Assembly (NCBI GenBank): GCA_022601275.1
Contig: JAHZIT010000031.1
Location: 1-49,877 of the forward strand
Length of the DNA stretch: 49,877 nt
DNA from: Actinomycetes bacterium
Lineage (GTDB): Bacteria > Actinomycetota > Actinomycetes > Mycobacteriales > Mycobacteriaceae
Direction: 5' to 3'
Positions within the stretch are counted from its first letter, which is position 1; each line of letters begins with the position of its first letter. Under the pieces are notes generated by a model. That model ran no database searches. It was given only the letters and a program-made list of their open reading frames with translations, and was not told the origin of the DNA. Shown here in pieces: positions 16,326-24,877 of this stretch. Position numbers and translations under genes: made by a program.

Positions 16326-16342
16326 CCACCCTATATAGGTGG
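16326..16342. promoter_or_regulatory. Inverted repeat over TATA-like sequence between divergent ppa and dacB
   Basis: CCACC-CTATATA-GGTGG lies in the 135-base gap between the divergent ppa and dacB starts. The AT-rich centre could serve as a -10 element on either strand, so the arms may be an operator for both genes. This is a visual call without a known regulator. Confidence 0.35.
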
Positions 16343-16395
16343 CGATACTCTGCACTACAGGGGTGGCTCGGGTATCTATCGAAAGCAGGAGGAAC

Positions 16396-17778
16396 ATGCG
16401 GCCGACTCGGTGGCGGCGATCGACCCACGTGGCGGTCGGTGTAGCGGTGCTGCTGCTGGTCGCCGTCGTGGTCGCGGTGACCGCGCTGCTGAACAGAGGT
16501 GAGAGCGACTCGATCGCCGTCGAACCCGCACCTGCTCCGGCAACCGCGGCGCCCGCTGTCGTTCCGGTCCCCGACTCCACCGACGCACCGACGACCGATG
16601 GACTGGCCGCGGCGCTGGCGCCGGCGCTGGCTGACCCGAATCTGGGCAGGTTCACCGCACGCATCACCGACGCTTTGACCGGTAGACAGATCTGGGCGCA
16701 GGGTGCCGAGGTGCCCATGCAGCCGGCGTCGACGAACAAGGTGCTGACCGCTGCTGCGGCGCTGCTGACCTTGGACCGTGACGCCCGGTTGACGACGCGG
16801 GTGCTGGCCGGCGAACAACCCGGCGTGGTGGTTCTGGTCGGAGGCGGTGATCAAACCCTGTCGGCTGCCCCACTCGATGAAGACACCTGGTACCGGGACG
16901 CGGCGCGCATCGTCGATCTGGCGGACCAGGTGCGCCGCAGCGGAGTCAGCGTCAAGGCAGTGCAGGTGGATATCAGCTCCTACAGCGGTCCCACGCTGGC
17001 GCCGGGCTGGGATCCGCGGGATATCGATGGCGGCGACATCGCACCGATTGAGTCCGTGATGCTTGATGGCGGACGCACTCAGCCGGTGAGCGTGGAATCG
17101 CGGCGCTCGAAGACCCCGGCGCTGGATGCGGGCCGCGCCCTGGCGGTGGCGTTGCAAGTCGACCCGGCGAAGGTGACGGTCTCGTCGTCGTCGGCGGCAG
17201 GTGCGGGGGGCAAGGAGATCGCCTCGGTGCAGTCGCCGCCGCTGATGGAGCGGCTGCGCGCCATGATGACCTTTTCGGACAACGTGATGGCGGAGTCCAT
17301 CGGCCGTGAGGTCGCTGCGCAGCTGAACCGGCCCCAGAGTTTCGATGGCGCCGCCCGGGCGGTGTTGAGCAGTCTCGGCGGCGTCGGTATCGACACCAGC
17401 GGATCCCGGCTGTTCGACTCCAGCGGTCTGTCGGTGGACGACCGCCTCACCGCTGCAACCATCGACGAAGTGATCAACGCCGCGGCCGGAGACGATCATC
17501 CGCAGTTGCGTCCGCTGGTGGCGATGCTGCCGATCGCCGGCGGCAGCGGCACCCTTTCCAATCGCTATCTGGACACCGACGAGGGCCGTGCCGCAGCCGG
17601 GTACCTGCGCGCCAAGACCGGCTCGCTGACCGGCACCAACTCGCTGGCCGGAATCGTCACCGACAAGAGTGGTCGAGTACTCACGTTCGCGCTGTTGTCC
17701 AATGACGCCGGGCCGACCGGGCGCACCGCGCTGGACGCCTTCGCCGCGATTTTGCGTTCCTGCGGATGCCGAATATGA
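16396..17778 (+). CDS. dacB: D-alanyl-D-alanine carboxypeptidase/endopeptidase, PBP4 type (peptidase S13)
   Basis: The product is 460 residues from the ATG at 16396, which has a CAGGAGG site upstream. An N-terminal signal anchor (about residues 12-35) exports the enzyme. The active-site motifs are STNK near residue 112 (catalytic Ser), SDN near 294 and KTG near 406 (RAKTGSLTGTNS). It cleaves the terminal D-Ala of peptidoglycan stem peptides in the periplasm. It corresponds to Rv3627c. The following gene overlaps its stop (ATGA), so the two are coupled. Confidence 0.93.
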   Translation: MRPTRWRRSTHVAVGVAVLLLVAVVVAVTALLNRGESDSIAVEPAPAPATAAPAVVPVPDSTDAPTTDGLAAALAPALADPNLGRFTARITDALTGRQIWAQGAEVPMQPASTNKVLTAAAALLTLDRDARLTTRVLAGEQPGVVVLVGGGDQTLSAAPLDEDTWYRDAARIVDLADQVRRSGVSVKAVQVDISSYSGPTLAPGWDPRDIDGGDIAPIESVMLDGGRTQPVSVESRRSKTPALDAGRALAVALQVDPAKVTVSSSSAAGAGGKEIASVQSPPLMERLRAMMTFSDNVMAESIGREVAAQLNRPQSFDGAARAVLSSLGGVGIDTSGSRLFDSSGLSVDDRLTAATIDEVINAAAGDDHPQLRPLVAMLPIAGGSGTLSNRYLDTDEGRAAAGYLRAKTGSLTGTNSLAGIVTDKSGRVLTFALLSNDAGPTGRTALDAFAAILRSCGCRI

Positions 17779-18917
17779 GCCCACCGGCCAAGTCCGGCTT
17801 GGCCATCGGGCGCGCTGTGGACTGGGATCTGGCCGCGACCCTCGGGGGCAGGCTGGCGCGCCCGGAACCGCCGGCCACCGATTACACCCGCAGGCAGGCT
17901 ATCGAGCAGCTCGCCGAGTCTGCGCGCGCTGCCGAGCTTCCCGTCCGCGAGGTGACCGGTCTGATCGAGGGTGGGGAGATTCCGGAGGCGCGAATTGTTA
18001 ACCGGTCCCAGTGGATTCGCGCCGCGGCCCACTCGATGCGGACGATGATCGGCGCCGGGGAAGGTGCTGGTACCGAGGGCGGAGCCAAGCCCGGGGTGAT
18101 CAGCGGGAGTATCGCCGGTGCCCAAACCGGCGCTGTGCTGGCATTCGTGTCGTCAGGCATCCTCGGGCAGTATGATCCGTTTGCCGACCAAGGGCGAGAG
18201 GGAAGGGCCCACGCCGGGAGGACAGCGGACCACCCCGGAGGTGAAAATCTCGGCGGCCAGCTGCTCCTGGTGTACCCCAACGTGATCGCGGTTGAACGCC
18301 AGCTGCGGGTGCACCCCGCGGACTTCCGCATGTGGGTGTGTCTGCACGAGGTCACCCACCGGGTGCAGTTCCGGGCCAATCCTTGGTTGGCCGGACACAT
18401 GACGGGTGCACTGGCGGTTCTGACCGATGATGCCGACGAGGATGTCACTCGCGTTGTCGGCCGGCTGGCCGAGTATCTACGCGGATTCCGGGGTGCTTCG
18501 AAAAATGATGGTATGCAGTCGAATCCGACGGGCATCCTCGGGTTGATCCGGGCTGTTCAGTCCGAGCAGCAGCGAAAGGCGCTGGATCAACTGCTGGTGC
18601 TCGGGACCCTGCTGGAAGGTCATGCCGAGCACGTCATGGATGCAGTTGGACCCGCCGTGGTGCCGTCGGTCGCGGCGATCAGGCGCCGGTTCGACCACCG
18701 CAGGCAGCGCAAGCAGCCCCCGCTGCAGCGACTCATTCGCGCGCTGCTGGGTATCGACGCCAAGATGAGCCAGTACACCCGAGGTAAGGCCTTTGTAGAC
18801 GAAGTGGTGTCCGAGGTGGGGATGCAGCGATTCAACGCTGTGTGGTCCGGCCCTGAAAGCCTCCCGCTGCCAAGCGAAATCGATGAGCCGCAGCGATGGA
18901 TCGAACGGGTGCTGTAG
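17775..18917 (+). CDS. Zinc metalloprotease-superfamily protein (Rv3626c-like)
   Basis: The product is 380 residues from the ATG at 17775, overlapping the dacB stop as ATGA. An ATG at 17766 is also in frame. It contains the HEVTHRVQF zinc-binding motif near residue 190, and the flanking segments (AVDWDLAATLGGRLA, ANPWLAGHM) are typical of the actinobacterial family annotated as putative hydrolase or F420-biosynthesis-associated protein. No clear signal peptide is seen. It sits between dacB and tilS as Rv3626c does. The substrate is unknown, and the F420 label reflects phylogenetic co-occurrence rather than shown activity. Confidence 0.82.
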   Translation: MSPPAKSGLAIGRAVDWDLAATLGGRLARPEPPATDYTRRQAIEQLAESARAAELPVREVTGLIEGGEIPEARIVNRSQWIRAAAHSMRTMIGAGEGAGTEGGAKPGVISGSIAGAQTGAVLAFVSSGILGQYDPFADQGREGRAHAGRTADHPGGENLGGQLLLVYPNVIAVERQLRVHPADFRMWVCLHEVTHRVQFRANPWLAGHMTGALAVLTDDADEDVTRVVGRLAEYLRGFRGASKNDGMQSNPTGILGLIRAVQSEQQRKALDQLLVLGTLLEGHAEHVMDAVGPAVVPSVAAIRRRFDHRRQRKQPPLQRLIRALLGIDAKMSQYTRGKAFVDEVVSEVGMQRFNAVWSGPESLPLPSEIDEPQRWIERVL

Positions 18918-19867
18918 CCGAGCTGCGCGCTGCGGTCGCGCGCTTCGGCCGTGATTATGCCGCAGGCGACGAGCGTTGGTGCGTCGCATTGTCCGGGGGG
19001 GCCGACTCTTTGGCTCTGGCGGCCGCAGCGGCTGAGGTGCTTCCTACCACCGCGCTGGTGGTCGACCACCGCCTTCAGGCCGACTCCTCGGCGGTCGCCA
19101 CGGCTGCGTGTGGCCAAGCTCTTGCTCTGGGATGTGTTGGCGCAGAAGTACTGTGCGTTGATGTCGGTACCGCCGGCGGCCCAGAAGCGGCTGCCCGTAT
19201 CGCGAGGTACCGTGCGCTCGACGCAGCCCGGGCGGGCGTGCCGGTATTGCTGGCCCATACGCTTGACGATCAGGCTGAGACGGTACTGCTGGGCCTGGGT
19301 CGAGGGTCGGGGGCCCGTTCGATCGCCGGCATGCGGCCGCGGGACCCACCCTGGTATCGGCCGCTGCTCGGGGTGCGGCGGGAATTGACCCATTCGGCCT
19401 GCGCCGAGCTGGGACTGACGCCATGGCAGGACCCGCACAACGCCGACCGGCGGTTCACCCGGGTCCGGCTGCGTACCGAAGTCCTGCCGCTGCTCGAGGA
19501 CGTCCTGGGCGGAGGGGTGGCCGAGGCGCTGGCACGAACCGCAACCGCGCTGCGCGAGGACACCGACACACTCGACGGCACCGCCTCGGCGATCCTTGCC
19601 GGGTTGGGCGCGGAAATGCATGTCGAGGGCCTCCCCATCACCACGCTGGCCCCACTACCGGCGGCGGTGAGGCGCCGGGTTATCAGGGGGTGGTTGCTGG
19701 GCGGTGGCGCCGTCGGGCTGATGGACAAACACGTCCGCGCCGTCGACGCGCTGGTCACCAACTGGCGAGGCCAGGGCGGGGTGGCGGTGCCCGGGGCAGA
19801 ACCTCGGATGCGGCTGTTCGCGGGTCGCCGAAAGGAAATGTTGACGCTGCACCGAGAGGCGGTGTGA
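18896..19867 (+). CDS. tilS: tRNA(Ile)-lysidine synthetase
   Basis: The product is 323 residues and carries the PP-loop motif ALSGGADSLALA near residue 32. The N-type ATP pyrophosphatase domain continues through LLAHTLDDQAETVLL and RPLLGVRRELTHSACAELG. It attaches lysine to C34 of tRNA-Ile(CAU) so that it reads AUA codons. The actinobacterial form is shorter than E. coli TilS because the C-terminal domains are reduced. It overlaps the previous gene by 22 bases. It corresponds to Rv3625c (mesJ). Confidence 0.95.
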   Translation: MDRTGAVAELRAAVARFGRDYAAGDERWCVALSGGADSLALAAAAAEVLPTTALVVDHRLQADSSAVATAACGQALALGCVGAEVLCVDVGTAGGPEAAARIARYRALDAARAGVPVLLAHTLDDQAETVLLGLGRGSGARSIAGMRPRDPPWYRPLLGVRRELTHSACAELGLTPWQDPHNADRRFTRVRLRTEVLPLLEDVLGGGVAEALARTATALREDTDTLDGTASAILAGLGAEMHVEGLPITTLAPLPAAVRRRVIRGWLLGGGAVGLMDKHVRAVDALVTNWRGQGGVAVPGAEPRMRLFAGRRKEMLTLHREAV

Positions 19868-19876
19868 GGACTCGCG

Positions 19877-20500
19877 TTGGTCATCGCGGCCACCGCATGG
19901 CACGCTGAGGAGGTGCCTGCGCATGCTGCGGAGTTGTACCCCGGGGACATCAAGTCGGTACTGCTGTCGGAAGAACAGGTCCGGTCCAAGACTGCCGAAC
20001 TCGGCGAGCAGATCGCCGGCGATTACCGCGATGCTGTGCTGGGGACAACCGGGCAGGATCTGCTTCTGATCACCGTGCTCAAGGGTGCGGTCATGTTCGT
20101 CACCGATTTGGCCCGCGCGATCCCGCTGCCGACCCAGCTGGAATTCATGGCTGTCAGCTCGTACGGATCGGCGACGTCATCTTCTGGCGTGGTACGCATC
20201 CTCAAGGACCTTGACCGCGACATCAATGACCGTGACGTGCTGATCGTCGAGGACATCGTCGATTCCGGGCTGACGCTGTCGTGGCTCCTCCGAAACCTGG
20301 CGACCAGACGTCCACGGTCGCTACGGGTGTGCACCCTGCTGCGCAAGCTTGACGTGGTGCGCCCCGACGTCGAGATCACCTACGTAGGCTTCGACATCCC
20401 CAACGAGTTCGTCGTCGGATACGGGCTGGACTACGCCGAGCGCTACCGCGACCTCCCCTACATCGGCACCCTCGACCCGAAGGTGTACGAGGACTCTTAG
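19877..20500 (+). CDS. hpt: Hypoxanthine-guanine phosphoribosyltransferase
   Basis: The product is 207 residues from a TTG at 19877, seven bases after GAGGA. A GTG at 19913 is the main alternative, but its GAGGAG is immediately adjacent. The conserved core starts at [12 protein letters not shown]. The PRPP-binding loop is [17 protein letters not shown] near residue 120, and the [19 protein letters not shown] flexible loop precedes it. It salvages hypoxanthine and guanine to IMP and GMP. The tilS-hpt pair, often followed by ftsH, is widespread in bacteria; here a molybdoenzyme and two other genes intervene. Confidence 0.95.
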   Translation: MVIAATAWHAEEVPAHAAELYPGDIKSVLLSEEQVRSKTAELGEQIAGDYRDAVLGTTGQDLLLITVLKGAVMFVTDLARAIPLPTQLEFMAVSSYGSATSSSGVVRILKDLDRDINDRDVLIVEDIVDSGLTLSWLLRNLATRRPRSLRVCTLLRKLDVVRPDVEITYVGFDIPNEFVVGYGLDYAERYRDLPYIGTLDPKVYEDS

Positions 20501-20544
20501 CTCGAAGGTCTACAGGCGGCCGCAGAACGGCGCAGAATGCGGTC

Positions 20545-22932
20545 ATGACCAAATCGGCCCCGACGGCGAAGGCCCCGACAACTACGGCCCCGACAAAAAC
20601 GGCCCCGACAAAAACGGCCCTGAGGATCTGCCCCCTGTGTGAAGCGACCTGCGGCCTGTCGCTGACCATCGATGACGGGCGGGTCGTCGGCTCCAGGGGT
20701 GACCACGACGACGTCTTCAGTGCGGGTTACATCTGCCCGAAGGGCGCGAGTTTCGCCGAACTCGACAACGACCCCGACCGCCTGGGGGCACCGTTGGTGC
20801 GCCGGGACGGAACGCTCACCGAAGCAACCTGGGACGAGGCGTTCGCCGCCGTGGCGGCCGGCCTGGGCAAGGTAATAGGCGACCACGGCGGCGCGTCGGT
20901 GGGCGTATTCCTCGGCAACCCGAACGCCCACACCGTCGCGGGCGCGCTGTACCCGCCGTTGATCATCCGAGGGCTCGGCACCCGTCACGTCTACTCGGCG
21001 AGCACGCTCGACCAGATGCCCAAACACGTGGCGGTGGGCCTGATGTTCGGCAGCCCCGTCGCATTCCCGGTGCCCGATCTCGATCGAACCGACTATCTGG
21101 TGATCATCGGGGCGAATCCGCTGGTCTCCAATGGCAGCCTGGCCACTGCGGCCGACTTCGGCGGCAAATTGCGCAGCCTGCGCAAGCGTGGTGGAACGCT
21201 GGTGGTCATCGACCCCGCCCGCACCCGCACCGCCGGACTGGCCGACCGGCACCTGGCGCCGCGGCCCGGTACCGACGCCGCCCTGCTGTTCGCCGTTGTC
21301 CACGTCCTTTTCGAGGAGGACCTGGTCGACCTGGGAGCTCTGGCCGATTACGTGTCCGGGGTGGAGGAGGTCGGCGAACTGGCCCGTGATTTCCCGCCGC
21401 AGACCGTTGCCACGTACTGCGGGGTGGAGGCTGACGAGATCCGGACACTGGCTCGAGAGCTGGCCGGGGCGTCTGCGGCCGCCGTGTACGGCCGGATGGG
21501 CACCTCCACAGTCGAATTCGGCACGGTGGGCAGCTGGCTGGTCGAGGTGGTCAACATACTGACCGGAAACCTGGACCGCCCCGGTGGCGCGATGTTCCCG
21601 CTGTCGCCCGTCGCGCCCGCACCCCGAGGGCGGCGCCGTGGCCGCGGATTCAAGATCGGCCGCTGGCACAGCCGGGTCTCCGGGCGTCCCGAGGCGCTCT
21701 CGGAGCTACCCGCCGCGGTGCTGGCCGAGGAGATCGAGACCCCCGGCGACGGCCAGATCAAGGCCATGATCACCATCGCGGGAAACCCAGTTCTGTCCGC
21801 ACCGGACGGAGACCGACTCGACCGAGCCCTGGCCGGGGTGGATTTCATGGTGAGCATCGACCCTTACCTCAACGAGACCACCCGGCACGCCGACGTCATC
21901 CTGCCGCCCCCGCCGCCCTCGCGCAGCCCACATTTCGACTTTGCGCTGAACAACCTTGCGGTGCGCAACAACGCGCGCTATTCATCGCCAGTAATGGCGC
22001 TGCAGACGGGTCCCGATGAAGCCGAGATCCTCTCCCGAATCGCTCTGGTCATCTACGGAGTCGGCGTCGACGCGGACCCGGCACTGGTCGACGAGCAGGT
22101 CATTGCCGGCACTCTGGCCAAGGAGGCCGCAGATGTGGCCTCGCCGGTCGCTGGCCGAGCGGTCGACGAGCTGACGGCCATGCTCGACGACGGTCCGGGC
22201 TATGAGCGCCGGCTCGACATGATGCTTCGGCTCGGCGCATACGGTGACGCGTTCGGGGCCCGACCCGACGGTCTGACACTCAAGCGGCTCAAGTCAGCCC
22301 CGCACGGCATCGATCTGGGCCCGCTGCGGCCGCGGCTGCCCGACTTGCTTCGCACCGCCACGGGTCTGATCGAGCTGGCGCCGCCGCCGCTGGTTGCCGA
22401 CGCGGCCCGACTGCGCGACTCGTTGGGGCATCGAAGCGATGGCTTGGTGCTGATCGGGCGGCGGCACCTGCGGTCCAACAACAGCTGGATGCACAACCTG
22501 CCTGCGCTGGCCGGTGGCACGAATCGATGCACACTGCAGATTCACCCCGAAGATGCCGCCCAACTCGGACTGTCCGACACCGCAGTGATCAAGGGGCCAG
22601 GCGGTGAACTCGTGGTGCCCGTCGAGAGGACCGAGGGCATCCGCCGCGGCGTGTTGTCGCTGCCGCACGGCTGGGGTCACGATCGTGGCGGCACCGGGCA
22701 GAAGCTGGCGGCAAGGCACCCCGGGGTGAACATGAATCAACTCAGCGACGGCTCGGTGCTCGACCCGTTGTCCGGCACGGCGGTGCTCAACGGCATCCCC
22801 GTCTTCGTTGAGCCGGTCCCCAGTGGCGAACCGGAGTCAGTGGCCAACCGGAGTGAGTGGAGAACCGGAGTGGCGAACCGGCGTAAGCCTCAGCTGAGCG
22901 TCAGGTCAGCTCCCAGATCACCGTCACGCTGA
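20545..22932 (+). CDS. Molybdopterin oxidoreductase with N-terminal [4Fe-4S] site (FdhF/NarB-like)
   Basis: The product is 795 residues. The iron-sulfur motif is CPLCEATC with a fourth Cys in GYICPKG (residues 28-62). Molybdopterin-binding regions follow (LVIIGANPLVSNGS, LTGNLDRPGGAMF, SIDPYLNETTRHADVILPPP). The C-terminal molydopterin dinucleotide-binding domain includes RSNNSWMHNLP and LSLPHGWGHD. It is a soluble member of the DMSO-reductase superfamily; substrate and electron partner are unknown. No twin-arginine signal is present. The first 25 residues are a Thr/Ala/Pro/Lys repeat and the last 30 come from a tandem repeat. It overlaps the convergent lpqG by 32 bases. Confidence 0.85.
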   Translation: MTKSAPTAKAPTTTAPTKTAPTKTALRICPLCEATCGLSLTIDDGRVVGSRGDHDDVFSAGYICPKGASFAELDNDPDRLGAPLVRRDGTLTEATWDEAFAAVAAGLGKVIGDHGGASVGVFLGNPNAHTVAGALYPPLIIRGLGTRHVYSASTLDQMPKHVAVGLMFGSPVAFPVPDLDRTDYLVIIGANPLVSNGSLATAADFGGKLRSLRKRGGTLVVIDPARTRTAGLADRHLAPRPGTDAALLFAVVHVLFEEDLVDLGALADYVSGVEEVGELARDFPPQTVATYCGVEADEIRTLARELAGASAAAVYGRMGTSTVEFGTVGSWLVEVVNILTGNLDRPGGAMFPLSPVAPAPRGRRRGRGFKIGRWHSRVSGRPEALSELPAAVLAEEIETPGDGQIKAMITIAGNPVLSAPDGDRLDRALAGVDFMVSIDPYLNETTRHADVILPPPPPSRSPHFDFALNNLAVRNNARYSSPVMALQTGPDEAEILSRIALVIYGVGVDADPALVDEQVIAGTLAKEAADVASPVAGRAVDELTAMLDDGPGYERRLDMMLRLGAYGDAFGARPDGLTLKRLKSAPHGIDLGPLRPRLPDLLRTATGLIELAPPPLVADAARLRDSLGHRSDGLVLIGRRHLRSNNSWMHNLPALAGGTNRCTLQIHPEDAAQLGLSDTAVIKGPGGELVVPVERTEGIRRGVLSLPHGWGHDRGGTGQKLAARHPGVNMNQLSDGSVLDPLSGTAVLNGIPVFVEPVPSGEPESVANRSEWRTGVANRRKPQLSVRSAPRSPSR
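20556..20615. repeat. 15-bp tandem repeat encoding an APT(A/T/K) N-terminal extension
   Basis: Four units of GGCCCCGACAAAAAC type occur at 20556-20570, 20571-20585, 20586-20600 and 20601-20615. They encode APTAK, APTTT, APTKT and APTKT in front of the first cysteine motif of the oxidoreductase. The unit length keeps the frame, so copy number may vary without breaking the gene. Confidence 0.92.
22822..22881. repeat. 17-bp tandem repeat at the 3' end of the oxidoreductase gene
   Basis: Units of AGTGGCGAACCGGAGTC type occur at 22822-22838 and 22839-22855. A 16-base copy follows at 22856-22871, then a partial copy. Because 17 is not a multiple of three, the expansion has shifted the reading frame and probably lengthened the protein tail into the convergent lpqG gene. 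Confidence 0.85.
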
Positions 22933-23656
22933 AACTCACCGTCTGTGTGCCGGGTTCCAGCGGGACGGCGGCCTCCATCGCCGCACGCGGGGCTGACCTC
23001 GGCTGGGGCGGCGTGGCGCCGCCCGACTCCGTAATCGAAAGCACTTTGCCCAGGTCGAGACCGGACAGGTTGGCGTATTGGCCGGCGCGGTCCTTGGCGT
23101 CCTTGAATGCCCTGGCTCGCGCGTCGCGCACCAGCTGGGAGTCATCCTCGATGGAGTAGCTGATCGAATTGATGCGGGCGGAGTCGCCGCCGGTGCTGAC
23201 GATCAGGCCGATCGCTTCGGAGGCCAGGTCGAGGTCGCGGATCGTGACGTTGATCGAGTTGGTGGCGCGGTAGGCGATGATCGCGTTGTTCTCCGGGGCG
23301 AACTGCGGCTGCAGATCGGCCTCCGTAGTGGCCAGGTCCTCACGGTCGATGCCGGCGTCGACGAGCGCGTCGATCACGGCCTGCTGTCGATCATTGGTCT
23401 GGTTCATCGCGGCGGTGGCATCTGGCGCGACAGATTCCATCGAAGCGTCCACGGTCAGCGTGTCGGGTGTGCCCTGCACCTGCCCGGCGCCGACGACAGT
23501 CACCTGCCGGGAATCATCGAGATCAGATGTCACCGCCGGGCTCGGCTGCGCATCGCACGCGGTCAGCGTCGCCGCTGCGAGGCCGGCGACGGCAAAGCCC
23601 AGGAGCTTGGTCTTGGTGAACTTGGCTGCCCTGTGTGCTTGCGGTGCGATCGGCAT
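22901..23656 (-). CDS. lpqG: SIMPL-domain (DUF541) lipoprotein, LpqG-like
   Basis: The product is 251 residues from the ATG at 23656 (MPIAPQAHRAAKF); an upstream ATG at 23701 would overlap the previous gene. The signal peptide ends in a lipobox LTAC with Cys34, so the mature protein is membrane-anchored outside the cell. The SIMPL domain is recognised from VTVVGAGQVQGTPDTLTVDA and AMNQTNDRQQAVIDALVDAG. Function is unknown; SIMPL proteins such as BP26 form oligomeric channels. It follows the ephA-like gene by ten bases and corresponds to Rv3623. Confidence 0.88.
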   Translation of the reverse strand: MPIAPQAHRAAKFTKTKLLGFAVAGLAAATLTACDAQPSPAVTSDLDDSRQVTVVGAGQVQGTPDTLTVDASMESVAPDATAAMNQTNDRQQAVIDALVDAGIDREDLATTEADLQPQFAPENNAIIAYRATNSINVTIRDLDLASEAIGLIVSTGGDSARINSISYSIEDDSQLVRDARARAFKDAKDRAGQYANLSGLDLGKVLSITESGGATPPQPRSAPRAAMEAAVPLEPGTQTVSFSVTVIWELT

Positions 23657-23666
23657 GCCTGGCACC

Positions 23667-24683
23667 CTATCGCGTCTGTGACCGGATCCTTTGTTCGACA
23701 ATGGGATCGGTAGAGGAGAGACCGGCGAGAAACTCGAGCAGCGCCCCGGTGACCTCGTGCGGGCGTTCCTCGGTCAGCCAATGGCCGGCGCCCTCGATCA
23801 TCACCTCCCGGTATTCGCCGCCGACAACTTCGCGGGCGCGGTGTCGCGGCGTATAGGCCAGGGTGGCATCGGCGGTGCCGCCGACGAACAGGGCGGGTAC
23901 CTCGATTGTCGCTGCCGGGGGTGCAGCGGTCAGCTCCCAGTTACGGTCGAAACAGCGGTACCAATTGAGCGGTCCGGTGAACCCGTTGCGGGTGAACTCA
24001 TCGACGTAGACGTCGAAGTCCTGTTGGCTGATCCACCCGGGCAGCCCGCCGGGTTCGGGAATACGGGCCAGCAACCCCTCGGGCCCGGGAGCGAGCATTC
24101 GCAGTGCCGCGGCCTGGTCGTCGGCAGGTGGGGTGGCGAACAGGCGCCTGAGCGTGGTGGCCGGGTCCCGCGCCAACTCGGCATCGGCTGGGCCCGGTTC
24201 CTGGAAGTAGAGAATGTAGAAGAAGTTCTCCCCGAAGATCCGCCGGAATGCCTGTGTCGTCGGCACCCTCGGGCGGGGCACCGGGGGCAGGCTCAGGCCG
24301 GCGACCGCGGAAAATCGGTCGGGGTGCAGCAGTGGTGCCATCCACGCCACCACCGCACCGAAATCATGGCCGACCAGCGTCGCCTGCGCGGCACCGACGG
24401 CATCGAGGAGTCCGACAACGTCGGCGCTGAGCTCGGCGACGGTGTAGGCCTCGACTGCCGTCGGGCTGTCAGAGCCACCGTATCCTCGCTGGTCCGGGGC
24501 CAGAACGCGATAGCCCGCGGCGGCCAGCGCATGGATCTGGTGGCGCCACGAAAAGGCCAGCGCAGGAAATCCGTGACAGAGCACCACCACCGGCGCGCCA
24601 GGCTCTCCGGCCTCGGTTACCCGCAGCGAAACTCCGTTCGTCTCGATATTCCTGACAACCAGCGGCGACCGCACGTCTGACAC
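23667..24683 (-). CDS. ephA: Alpha/beta-fold epoxide hydrolase, EphA-like
   Basis: The product is 338 residues. The oxyanion motif is HGFP (His37), the nucleophile Asp107 is in VGHDFGAVVAW, an acid lies in FVGGTADATL and the catalytic His in EGAGHWL. Use of Asp as nucleophile, with candidate lid tyrosines (ILYFQEPG), points to an epoxide hydrolase rather than an esterase. It would hydrolyse an epoxide to a diol, perhaps in lipid metabolism or detoxification. By position it matches Rv3617. It is the upstream gene of a pair with lpqG and is divergent from ftsH. Confidence 0.85.
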   Translation of the reverse strand: MSDVRSPLVVRNIETNGVSLRVTEAGEPGAPVVVLCHGFPALAFSWRHQIHALAAAGYRVLAPDQRGYGGSDSPTAVEAYTVAELSADVVGLLDAVGAAQATLVGHDFGAVVAWMAPLLHPDRFSAVAGLSLPPVPRPRVPTTQAFRRIFGENFFYILYFQEPGPADAELARDPATTLRRLFATPPADDQAAALRMLAPGPEGLLARIPEPGGLPGWISQQDFDVYVDEFTRNGFTGPLNWYRCFDRNWELTAAPPAATIEVPALFVGGTADATLAYTPRHRAREVVGGEYREVMIEGAGHWLTEERPHEVTGALLEFLAGLSSTDPIVEQRIRSQTR

Positions 24684-24877
24684 CCAACCACGTCGATCCC
24701 GCAGTCGAGCGGTCAGTCGATTTTCTCAGCCGAGCTCAGTTTCGTGAGCAAGCTAACTCCGGGAACCGCCACACGTTGATGTAGCGGTAGCCTTGGCTGT
24801 TCCAGCTGCGCGCGTATTGGAAGGATTTGGCCGTTGTCCCGCCACCGGCCGTAGGTATCGATGAACCGCATAGACGT

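Noticed and set aside
16312..17784. 490-codon minus-strand frame opposite dacB
   Set aside because: DacB has all three active-site motifs in the plus frame; the opposite frame is a high-GC shadow.
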